From assembly GCA_964489835.1 (NCBI GenBank), contig CAZBBC010000100.1:1-17841 (forward strand): a stretch of DNA of 17,841 nt. Direction: 5' to 3'. A program made the position numbers and the translations under genes. The notes beneath the pieces are model-generated. The model saw only the letters and a program-made list of their open reading frames with translations. It was not told the DNA's origin and did not search any database. This document shows, piece by piece, positions 6,776-15,200 of this stretch (position 1 is its first letter; each line of letters opens with the position of its first letter). The stretch comes from CAZBBC01 sp964489835. GTDB taxonomy: Bacteria > Calditrichota > Calditrichia > JAJRVZ01.

Positions 6776-7810
6776 TCACTCTATCGTAACGTGAACCGGC
6801 ACGGATATTACTGATTTTAACTGATCATTGGTATGAATGATCACCCTGCCGTCATATTGACCTTTGGATGTGACATCGGTCCACGTTAATGTTATGCTAT
6901 ATTGCTTTCCTTTTTGTATTTCCGAAAGTTGTGATTTCAACGTTTTAGGATCAGTAATAACTTTAGAAATTTTAAATCCATTCCCATGTTTTCTTGTTAC
7001 TTTAATATTTTTTTCAGCAAAGTTCCCGCCTTGTGCGATTCGCATTCGTACACTACTTGGTGATACCACAACAGTAGGAGTAACCTCACCTTCCGCAGGT
7101 ATTTTAATAGTCGAATGGTATTCACTATCTGTTACTAAAGTAACATTTTCAGAGAATCTACCTTCCGGGAAATTTTCAGGAATGGTTATGGATAGCTTGT
7201 ATTGTTTCCAATATTCAGATTCATTTACCGGTTTAGCGGCATTTACTAACTTTTCCAGATTGACTACAAGGTTAGGATTACTTGGCCTGGTATAAATGGT
7301 TATCGGGCCTTCCCCGATTGTTGCAATCTCTAATTCTTTAGTTTGACTTTCTCCCAACATTTTGTAAAAATAAGCCCGGGCGACAGGCAAAACCTTTACT
7401 CCTAAAACACTACATCTCATATAAAGCGTTACTTGTTCTTGAGACGGATCATTGGTCGATACCACGATAGATTTATTTAATTGTCCACTATATTTTTTTG
7501 TATTTAAAGTTGCGAAAACCTTTCCCGACTGACCAGGCGGGATGACCTTATCATACTCGGCCACGGTACATCCTCATGTTGGGGAAACGCTTTTAATAAC
7601 AAGATCAGAATCCCCGAGATTTTTCATGATAAATACACCCTGTACTTTATCACCAGGTTTAACCAGCCCGGCATCAAAAGTCAGGGAATTAAATGCTATT
7701 TTGGCAGTGTCCGTGTTCTTTTCCGCTTGTAAATAATCCGATGTGTAAAAAATTTGCAAAGCAAAAAGCAATAAAACCACCAAGTATTTCGTTTTGCAGT
7801 CCTTATTCAT
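6776..7810 (-). CDS. DUF1573 periplasmic protein with in-frame TGA; candidate selenoprotein
   Basis: One 344-residue protein if the TGA at 7574-7576 is read as an amino acid. Residues 1-29 form a signal peptide. DUF1573 follows (about 37-135), then two more Ig-like beta domains (about 136-235 and 236-344) of the ASPM/Hydin type. The family motif is [ST]-C-G-C-T; here the frame reads S-P-T-(TGA)-G-C-T-V-A-E-Y, so the TGA replaces exactly the first Cys, one base away from TGT or TGC. The frame is identical on both sides and no other lesion is present. An ideal GGAGGT precedes the ATG at 7810. The candidate Sec79 would form a U-x-C pair with Cys81, suggesting a redox or metal-binding role. The gene's true stop is also TGA. 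Alternatives are a nonsense mutation, a sequencing error, or reinitiation at the GTG at 7564. Selenocysteine fits best but is unproven. Confidence 0.72.
7540..7573 (-). promoter_or_regulatory. SECIS-like stem-loop immediately after the in-frame TGA
   Basis: Counting from the base after the TGA, bases 1-5 (GGAUG) pair with 30-34 (CAUCC) and bases 7-9 (ACC) with 27-29 (GGU). This gives 8 bp with one bulged U and a 17-base loop. An alternative fold pairs 10-15 (GUGGCC) with 27-32 (GGUCAU), leaving an 11-base loop that begins with G. Bacterial SECIS elements lie just 3' of the UGA, with a G in the apical loop about 16 or more bases away, and the second fold approaches that. I folded this by hand only. 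Confidence 0.45.
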
Positions 7811-7818
7811 CGATTCAC

Positions 7819-7824
7819 ACCTCC
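7819..7824 (-). promoter_or_regulatory. Shine-Dalgarno site of the DUF1573 gene
   Basis: Reads GGAGGT on the minus strand, 8 bases before the ATG at 7810. Its quality argues that the frame upstream of the in-frame TGA is really translated and is not a fossil. Confidence 0.75.
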
Positions 7825-7954
7825 AAATTTAAATATCCTGGTAGTTATAATTATTATTATGTTTTACTTAATCTCATGAGTGTCCGGTTTAAAATTTTAG
7901 TTAGTACTGATTTTACTAATAGTTTTTATTGTTAAACACAATATGTACACATTT

Positions 7955-8022
7955 ATGTCCCGTAGGGACATCATATTTATAGCAAAATCATACCCTAAGA
8001 AAAGCCTAGTCCCGTTAGGGAC
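7955..8022. repeat. Pair of REP-like hairpins
   Basis: ATGTCCC-gta-GGGACAT (7955-7971) and GTCCC-gtta-GGGAC (8009-8022) are two related short hairpins about 37 bases apart, in the same orientation. They lie directly downstream of the stop codon of a REP-associated transposase remnant (8030). That is the arrangement of REP/BIME sequences mobilised by such enzymes. Confidence 0.65.
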
Positions 8023-8029
8023 GCAATAT

Positions 8030-8227
8030 CTACTCTACATCTTTTAAAATATATCTCTCATTATAAAGTATGTGAAAACGCCTCAACAACTCCCTATATT
8101 CTTCTTGTAACGATTTCCGCTTATGATGTTGTTCCTGGCTCTGTATATATTTTACAACTGAATCTATCTGTGAATGTGAGTGGGAGAACGCTCCATATCC
8201 CTCTTGCCATTTACCAGGTCCTGGAGA
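8030..8227 (-). pseudogene. C-terminal remnant of a Y1 (REP-associated/IS200-like) transposase
   Basis: The minus-strand frame ending in TAG at 8030 reads WQEGYGAFSHS, then VVKYIQSQEQHH, then EEYRELL and NERYIL. This is the characteristic tail of Y1_Tnp/RAYT single-strand transposases. The YIQSQ stretch keeps the catalytic Tyr and the Gln four residues later. The HUH histidines and everything N-terminal are gone, and a TAA at 8228-8230 blocks the frame. The remnant abuts a URO-D-like fragment in another frame at about 8206-8215, so it was fused to foreign sequence by rearrangement. It cannot be functional. Confidence 0.8.
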
Positions 8228-8603
8228 TTAATCACCTCAACCCCGCCGTCGACCAAATCGTCGGCATGTGCAGATATGTGTGACCATGAGGGAGCCCACC
8301 GCAGACAAGATCGTCGTTTTTCTTCTGTTGATCTACGCGAGTACGGATTTTGTGCCAGTCGATAGGTTAAGTTACATCAGTTTTGTCGGGATCAGGAATT
8401 TTATATTCATTGAAATTATTTCAGTTTTCCAGAGGATACTGGAGAACTGAGCCTGTAATCCCATTGTCGGTTGTTACCCAGGTACAGCTCATGGATCAGT
8501 ATAAGGCTCATCCTTGCATTGGTTAAAAGCGTAATAAGAAGTAATGCTTTCTTGAATGCGAATATCCGGAAAGAGAAAGGGGTGCGCCTCTATCAAATCC
8601 TCA
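8206..8603 (-). pseudogene. Decayed URO-D-family gene fragment
   Basis: Three minus-strand frames together give a broken URO-D-family protein. The first frame has EDLIEAHPFLFPDIR (from about 8602). The second has GCTWVTTDNGITGSVLQYP, NFNEYKIPDPDK and DLVCGGLPHGHTYL (to about 8270). The third has DDLVDGGVEVINLQDLVNG (to 8206). The middle part is interrupted by TGA, where the family has Trp, and by TAA, and the part between the last two pieces, roughly 100 or more residues, is deleted. The subfamily differs from the intact gene at 3363-4511. The fragment begins at the stop codon of the PorV-like gene and ends in the transposase remnant, so this gap is a rearrangement site. Assignment is by motif memory. 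Confidence 0.65.
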
Positions 8604-9572
8604 CAATATCCCACCAATTGAAATTCGTAACGGTGCATCAAAATAATCTTGAAAATGTGTATAGGCTATATCAATATTAAACCGTTGTCCCTGAAAAACA
8701 GGGGAGAATCCAACACCAAATGAATAATCCTCATTGCTATAGTTGAACCGATATCCTCCTCTAAAGGCAATAAGATCCATCAACCATAATTCTGCGCCAA
8801 CACGATAACGATCTCCGAGGTCAATAGTAAATCCGTTTTCAAATGCGAGACAAAGGGAATAAGGTCCCTCTCTGCTGCCAAGTATTTCAGATGACAGCGT
8901 CACATTAAAATCAATCGGCATCGGAAATGATTCGGAGAGAGTGGTTTTGCTCACGGACTGATCCGGACCAAGATTACGCAAGGCAACACCCAGCTTCAAA
9001 TTCCGAAAACCGGTATTGTAGAATGTAGCTACATCAAAGGCTATTGTTGTGCGTGTATCCTGATCTAATGTTTCCTGAATATAGCGAACGTGCACACCCA
9101 GTGATAATTGATTGGTTATTTCTCTGGCAAAGGCCAAACCCAGTGCCAGGTTGCCGGCACCAACCATTCTGCCGGTGCCTCCAGGCTGTAACGGTAAGGT
9201 TTCTTCAAATTCATTAATGCTAAAATGAACAATACTCACGCCAAACGTTCCAACACCTGTGGTGTATCCAATGGCACCGGAAAAGAATTTCGAGTCGACA
9301 AGCCAGTCTGTGTAGGAAAACACATATTCCATTGACTGAATGCTGGTAAGGCCTGCCGGATTATAGAATATACTGTTAATATCATCTGCAACAGCAGTAT
9401 AAGCGCCGCCCATGGCAACCGGTCGCGCGCCTTGTTCGACTCTCAGGAAATTATAGATAGTCTTGCCGGCACGGTTAAAGTCTGCGAATTCCTGATCGGC
9501 CTGTCCCCAGACCGGACAAGTCCATACTAAATAAAGCATGATTAAAACGGCTAAAAAGTATTTCCCATTCAT
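8601..9572 (-). CDS. PorV/PorQ-family outer-membrane beta-barrel protein
   Basis: A 323-residue FadL-like outer-membrane barrel. A signal peptide (1-24, ending VWGQA) is followed by GARPVAMGGAYTAVADD (48-64) and IFYNPAGL (68-75), the hallmark N-terminal plug region of the PorV/PorQ (UPF0164-like) family. The rest is alternating amphipathic strands. In type IX secretion, PorV carries substrates with C-terminal sorting domains from the translocon to the attachment complex. The adjacent upstream gene encodes just such a substrate, so this may be a paralogue dedicated to it. An ATG at 9587 is in frame, but GAGGAGA overlaps it and sits ideally before the ATG at 9572, which I take as the start. It is last in the cluster and ends in TGA, with no terminator visible before the rearranged gap. 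Confidence 0.85.
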   Translation of the reverse strand: MNGKYFLAVLIMLYLVWTCPVWGQADQEFADFNRAGKTIYNFLRVEQGARPVAMGGAYTAVADDINSIFYNPAGLTSIQSMEYVFSYTDWLVDSKFFSGAIGYTTGVGTFGVSIVHFSINEFEETLPLQPGGTGRMVGAGNLALGLAFAREITNQLSLGVHVRYIQETLDQDTRTTIAFDVATFYNTGFRNLKLGVALRNLGPDQSVSKTTLSESFPMPIDFNVTLSSEILGSREGPYSLCLAFENGFTIDLGDRYRVGAELWLMDLIAFRGGYRFNYSNEDYSFGVGFSPVFQGQRFNIDIAYTHFQDYFDAPLRISIGGIL

Positions 9573-9578
9573 CGAAAA

Positions 9579-9585
9579 TCTCCTC
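9579..9585 (-). promoter_or_regulatory. Shine-Dalgarno site deciding the PorV-like start
   Basis: GAGGAGA on the minus strand ends 6 bases before the ATG at 9572. It overlaps the alternative ATG at 9587, which has no site of its own. Confidence 0.6.
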
Positions 9586-9616
9586 ATAAAAATATTGGAG
9601 TTATGTTTTATCCATA

Positions 9617-12121
9617 TTACCGGATAATGAGCAACGTTCCTTTTTGTACATCACCTTTACTGTTTACTTTAACCGGCGGCAGGGTATCTCCCGTAGTCGA
9701 GATATAACTGAATGCACCATCGATTTCCGATTCCACAACCCAAAAATAGATTCCGGGTGCGACATCGCCGGCAAATTTAACTGTTTGTTGATCCCACTCG
9801 CCAAGCGGTGAAGCTTCATTATGGCGAACCTGGGCAACGAGCTCACCGCTAACCGAATAAATACTGATTTTACACCTTTGCGGTATGTTGAAAAACTTGA
9901 TGGCGTTGTCCAATGTATACTCATGGATACCATCGTTTTTGTAAGGGTTCGGCACTACCCGAATCTTTTGCTCCATATTATCGGATTTGGCACTGGCCAG
10001 GCTGTAGGCTTCTTTACCGATCAACATTTTTTGTTCCGGTGCGGATAAGCCGCTTTCCAGCGACGGAACCGCTTGCCCGGTACCGTTCCAGTCCGCATGA
10101 CCTGTATCAAATGTACGTACGCTGTAAAAATACAGAAATGCACCCGGCCGGGTCTCCGTGTCAGTAAAAGTATAGCGTTGTCTTTCAGGGTCATAGTTGA
10201 TCAGCCCTAAATCACTATTGAGCTGTCCTTTTTTGATTTCATCCATTAACTTGTAAGGTCCATTATGCCAATTCGGGGTGAGTTTATCGTCATTCCGCGG
10301 CTCGGCTGGATCGGCTTTTTCTGATGCGCCACCCACAAGCAACTTATAAACTCGAAATCCGGCTACATCCTTGGCTTCTTCTCCGCTATAATCGGGATCC
10401 TCAGATTCCAACGCATCATCCGACCAAAAAACCTGTAAATGTGCTTTTGTATTGGGAATTACGTTTTCAATCAAAACGTCCGGCGGCGGATCAGGAACAT
10501 CGTACTCCAAATCATAAATTTCCTGGGCCAGTGATAAATTATAAAACAATGATTTTTCGCCATAGTCGACCTCTTTCATTTTACCCGGCCGAAGCGAACG
10601 TGCCCAGGCATTCTCGGGCGCCAGTTTGGGATCATATTCACCTTGATTGGCCAAATAATCGGCGCCGGAACCACCCACATAAGCCATCACGATTTTTACT
10701 TTATCACCAGGATTCAATGTGTAAGGACCATAAATTTGAAAATGAGTATTAGTACCTACCAAAGTCAGCGCGCCCGGTTTTGGAGGATCGCTATGTATTG
10801 CGGGATTGTCATTCCCAGGATCATCTGCGGTCAACATATCATATATTTCATCTTTGGTAAAAGAAAGTAGATTGGGTTCCAGCGGTTTGTCATCCAAAGT
10901 ATACAGAGGCCACCATTTGCAACGCGACGGTTGATCGGCTATTTCCGCAGCGACATAGGTTTCAGTATCGTTGGCATATCCATCTGTGGGATCGTAATCA
11001 AGAGGAGCCATGCCGATAAATGCAAAAGCGAGTAATTGTGTTTCGGCCTGTCCTTGTTGTTCATTACCCGTGTTGCGTTGGACATATTTGTCAACATAAG
11101 GTTCGCCGGTATCATTGTAATCATTTATAGGACAATCTCCATCAGAATTATAACTCATTTTTTTGTCGATGTAATCCGGGGTATCTTCGGGAATTATTGC
11201 CTGGTAGCCCGGGGAGCCGCTGTATTTGTATCGTTCATCCCGGGCGAATGGGCCATTATTTCGCCAACTTCCCCATGAACCGATAATATCATCGCCCCAG
11301 GTTTCGCCCGCCAGTGAAGCGGAAAACATATTGGCGAAGGAAAAATAGACGTCTGTTAAAACTGGCAGATTGCTGCCAAATACATCACTCGAGTCCAGCA
11401 GACCATCTCCATTAGAGTCGCCGGTATATTCGAAAACGTTCTCTACAATGATAAAATCATCGTATTTCTGATAACTCCAGGCCTTTGCTTTTTTGGTGGC
11501 TGTAATCCCCATCCCCGTCGTCCAGCGAACGATTATGATCTCTTCCGCTTCGTTATCTCGTCCAATGTATTTACCATATTGGTAATTATGTATTTCAATA
11601 GGCTCTTCCGGATCAAATGGCGGCGAAGCCGGCCAATAGGTCGATTTGGCGTCATCAACACCTAAATCCGCTTCCGGTCCTGACCATGTATCATATCCCA
11701 CTTTGACGACGTCAGTTGACACACTTCGCGGACCTGAATAGGAAATAAATTTTTCTCCATTTGCTTTTGCTAAAAGATATGTCCCTTCTCCATGGGAATT
11801 CTCATATCGGGCGGCATTTGGCGACATTGCACCCGCTCCTGCTCCACCAGGTGGCAGACCAACAAGAGCTGCATTCCAATACGCTATATATTCACCAGCC
11901 CGAATGCTGCTGCCGGGATAACTGAGTCCAGCCTGGTCATTGGCCCCTGCGCTGGCAACAGCTTGCTGCCCTTGCAGGCCGGTCATTCTATAGGTTGTCC
12001 ACAATTTACTACGGGTTAAATAGCGGGGCGTAGACGCATCCCATTGGGCATAGGCATTTACATAAAGAATCATGGCGGTAAGAAATAAAAATAACCATTT
12101 GCTCTTATTGCTTGTTATCAT
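9617..12121 (-). CDS. Large secreted protein with type IX C-terminal sorting domain
   Basis: An 834-residue exported protein with a signal peptide (1-26, ending NAYAQW). A long beta-rich body contains a calcium-loop-like DSNGDGLLDSSD (235-246) and a fibronectin-III-like stretch at about 545-680 (FRVYKLLVGG, YFYSVRTFD). The C-terminal sorting domain (about 716-834) has VVPNPYKNDG, KISIYSVSGELV and GIYFWVV, ending GTLLIIR. The last hairpin of that domain holds an unusual insertion of some 25 residues. I do not recognise a catalytic domain. Its place between a TonB-dependent receptor and a PorV-like barrel suggests a surface-anchored binding partner of the receptor, comparable in position to SusD but unrelated in sequence (inference). 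A perfect GGAGGT lies 6 bases before the ATG, and 126 bases separate it from the receptor gene. Confidence 0.83.
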   Translation of the reverse strand: MITSNKSKWLFLFLTAMILYVNAYAQWDASTPRYLTRSKLWTTYRMTGLQGQQAVASAGANDQAGLSYPGSSIRAGEYIAYWNAALVGLPPGGAGAGAMSPNAARYENSHGEGTYLLAKANGEKFISYSGPRSVSTDVVKVGYDTWSGPEADLGVDDAKSTYWPASPPFDPEEPIEIHNYQYGKYIGRDNEAEEIIIVRWTTGMGITATKKAKAWSYQKYDDFIIVENVFEYTGDSNGDGLLDSSDVFGSNLPVLTDVYFSFANMFSASLAGETWGDDIIGSWGSWRNNGPFARDERYKYSGSPGYQAIIPEDTPDYIDKKMSYNSDGDCPINDYNDTGEPYVDKYVQRNTGNEQQGQAETQLLAFAFIGMAPLDYDPTDGYANDTETYVAAEIADQPSRCKWWPLYTLDDKPLEPNLLSFTKDEIYDMLTADDPGNDNPAIHSDPPKPGALTLVGTNTHFQIYGPYTLNPGDKVKIVMAYVGGSGADYLANQGEYDPKLAPENAWARSLRPGKMKEVDYGEKSLFYNLSLAQEIYDLEYDVPDPPPDVLIENVIPNTKAHLQVFWSDDALESEDPDYSGEEAKDVAGFRVYKLLVGGASEKADPAEPRNDDKLTPNWHNGPYKLMDEIKKGQLNSDLGLINYDPERQRYTFTDTETRPGAFLYFYSVRTFDTGHADWNGTGQAVPSLESGLSAPEQKMLIGKEAYSLASAKSDNMEQKIRVVPNPYKNDGIHEYTLDNAIKFFNIPQRCKISIYSVSGELVAQVRHNEASPLGEWDQQTVKFAGDVAPGIYFWVVESEIDGAFSYISTTGDTLPPVKVNSKGDVQKGTLLIIR

Positions 12122-12247
12122 AGTGAAACCTCCAATAATACAGGTGGTTGGCTACGAAATGAGATAAAATAAGTCAGCCATTTAAATTTTATAACTCATA
12201 ATATTTACAGGATTACTACGATTTAAATGTCTATTCCATCCCGTTCC

Positions 12248-15200
12248 CTAAAAACTTATTCTTAAACCAAAACTAAAACTTCTAGGCGCATCGAGGTAAA
12301 TACCGCCATCCGTTTTACCTCGATAGTCAAATGCATAATCATATAAAGGAGAGTATCCCTCCAGTCCATAAGTAACGTAATCCCGAAGACTGACAATGGA
12401 CCCAAAATTAGAGTTGTTGCTGATTTCTTTGTTATTAAACAGGTTGCTGATATATAAAAATACGGTGTTTTTAAAGCCTGCGAATCGAAAACTTTTTTCG
12501 AGCCTTAAATTGACGCTGCTGCTGAGAGGGGCGCTGCGCCACAAGGCTTTTCCATCTAAGCTCTGGTATTGATAAGGAAGTCCCTCATGATAGCGATAAA
12601 CCATATTTGCATGAATGTTAGCGAGAGGTTTTATTCCGAAAATGGTTGGTCCGAAATTATCGGGAAGATCGAGATACATTATGAGTCCAAGGCTTGTACG
12701 TCGTGAAATGTTATCGCGAGGATGACCAACAGAAGAATAATGCGTACTTATGTAATAAAGCCCTTCTATGCCCTCAACCTCTTTGAGAGTAACACCCTGC
12801 TCCCGTAGTTGCGCGATATACGCATCTGCATCCTCCATCCGTTTGGTCATCAGGATCTCTCTCAAAGGTTCAGGTACTTCAGCACCGGAATCTAGTTCAT
12901 TTTCTTCTCCGTCGCCATTGCTGTCCCAGTTATATGTTTCAAAATAGTATTTTTCAACCCACCTGCCGTCCGGGACATAGGTACGTATACGTTCGCCGGA
13001 CCAACCTTCAGTGGCCCATGCCACGTTTAAGGAAACCTGGAACGAAAAAAACTGGCTAAATCGTTTTTTAATGAGAAATTCAAACCCTTTGGCATCTTCA
13101 TACTGGGTGTTATTTCTGATGTTAATGTATGGAGCAGGTGATGTTCGGTTCGGGTCCCAAAATTGATGAATACTGCCACCTTTTACCTGGTTCTGAGCAC
13201 TTTTATAATAGGTGGTCATTGTCAGGATATAATCCTCGTAAAAATTCCAGTCCACTCCCATTTCGAAACTGGTTGTTTTTTCGTAGTCCATCGTAGGATT
13301 GCCAAAATGCGACTGATTACTTTTATCATTTAAACGGTTATATATTTCTGCTTCATCGATAACACCATTTTTATTTATATCAATGTCAGGATTCTTGGCA
13401 TTCGATGCATACCATTCTTCTCCATACATATCCCAGAAGCTTGGTAATTGGTACACATGCCCATAAAAAAAGTGGACCGTTGCTTTTTCAGAAATCGGAT
13501 GAGACAAACCCAATCGCGGACTCAACGCCTTTAAAGGTTCTGGTTTGTACCACAATTCTTCCGGCAAATCGCGAAATCGTGTATATGAATTATATGGACG
13601 TAAAAGTTTTGAAAGTGAGTAAGTCACCGGGAATTTCGTTCCCCAATCAAAATAATCAAACCGACCGCCAATATTTATAACCAAACCACCGAATTCCATT
13701 TTGTCAGACAAGTAAGCGGCGATCTTTGTAGGCGTAACACCCTCCCCGGAAGTAAAGTCCTTCGCAATTCGAGTGAGACGACGAATTGTTGTGAAATGGG
13801 TAAAAGATGTTTGCCAGTTATCATACAGCTGCACATCAACCCCGGCCTTGATTAAGTGATTGGTTGTTATTTGACTGGTTAAATCTAATTTGACGCCGGT
13901 TTTGATATTCTTTGCATTCGTATAATCGATACCTTTGCCGCCTTCAACAAAATACCAGCCATCCTGGTCCGTGCGTCCATTGGAAATAACAGTGTCCGGT
14001 ACACTCTGATTTTCACGAGTATAATTGAATCGATACACTTTCAAATCATAATATGTGCTCGAACTGAGCAGATGAGTCATTGCTAAATAGAGCATATAAT
14101 CCTCGGATGTATTTGTACCACCCGCAGCATAGCCGATGGGGAGAAATATATTTCTATCCTCGGTGTACTGGCCGGAATTGCCAATGCGCATTCCCCGTAT
14201 CGTTCCTTCGATATCTTGTGCTGAAAGACCTCCAGTGGTAAATCCAACACCCGTACCCACATTGCTTCCGCTGTTATATCCTTTACTCCAGGAATAAAAG
14301 CCGCCCGTTCGAAATGTCAATGTTGGATGAGCCTTGTATGTTACTTTCCAATTGTTTTGAGTATAAGGCAATGAATACCTGTTAACACTCATCGCTCCTC
14401 CTGGGCCCTGGCTAAATTGGGTTCCAACAGAAAAATAAAGCTTTTCTAAAAAGAGAGGGCCGGATAATCCAATCTTAATGCTTTGACTCCAAATATCTGT
14501 GTAATCAATTTTTTCATGGACTTTACGGCCGGTTAAACTATCTACTTCATTTACCCATGCGGGGTCATCCCAATGTAAACGGGAATCTCCGTTATCATCC
14601 AGGTGATAAGCATCATCCCAATAGTCAGCACCCCAATGTCCTTGTCGAGGTGGTGAGACACCATATTCAATGGTACCGTGTAACTTATCATCACCTTCCT
14701 TTGTTACAACATTTATAATTCCACCCTGGGCATTCCCAAATTCCGCGTCTATACCACCTGTGGTAATGGACGCTTCTTCTACCGAAAAGATGTTGATATC
14801 ACGATAATCATCCAGCGGTATCCCATCGTAGTACATATCAATATCGGTGTTATCCCCGCCTCGGATGACCATATGATTACCTCCATCCAGGCCCACACCT
14901 GGCAAGTAGCGGGCCAACCCGCTTACACTTTGAATGGCCGGTGTATTTTCAAGTTCTTTTGAATTCATGATATATTGAGTGGATGTCCGATCAATCTCCA
15001 CGATGGGACGTTCGGCAGTGACAACGATTTCTTCGCCTTCGATAATTGTGGTTTCTAGTACAAAATCCACAGGAGTCGTTCTTCCGGATTGTACCAGCAC
15101 ATCAGTTTTTACAATTTTTTGATATCCCATCATACTTGCACTTACAGAATATGACCCGGGTTGCATGTTTAAAATAAAATAGTTACCGTCCAATCCGGTT

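Noticed and set aside
6776..7564. A separate gene starting at GTG 7564, downstream of the in-frame TGA
   Set aside because: The GTG encodes the Val of the conserved GCTVAEY segment. Homology runs upstream through the TGA, and the product would start mid-domain without the signal peptide it needs. GAGG near the TGA leaves weak reinitiation possible.
7574..7576. Global reassignment of TGA (as in Gracilibacteria or Mycoplasma)
   Set aside because: TGA ends the MFS, PorV-like and DUF1573 genes at the expected lengths, and other genes contain no internal TGA.
7824..7831. Bacteroidota-type -7 box (TAAATTTG) upstream of the DUF1573 gene
   Set aside because: It overlaps the Shine-Dalgarno site, leaving no room for a translatable leader; a chance AT-rich match.
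8400..8440. In-frame TGA in the URO-D-like fragment as a second selenocysteine codon
   Set aside because: The position is Trp in the family, and a TAA, two frame changes and a deletion are nearby, so this is ordinary decay.
8180..8680. Plus-strand open frames in the gap
   Set aside because: They are short and unlike any family I know, while the minus strand shows clear remnants of two known families over the same bases.
10324..10752. Plus-strand open frame of 142 codons inside the 834-residue gene
   Set aside because: It is a shadow of a well-supported minus-strand gene, with no plausible domain.
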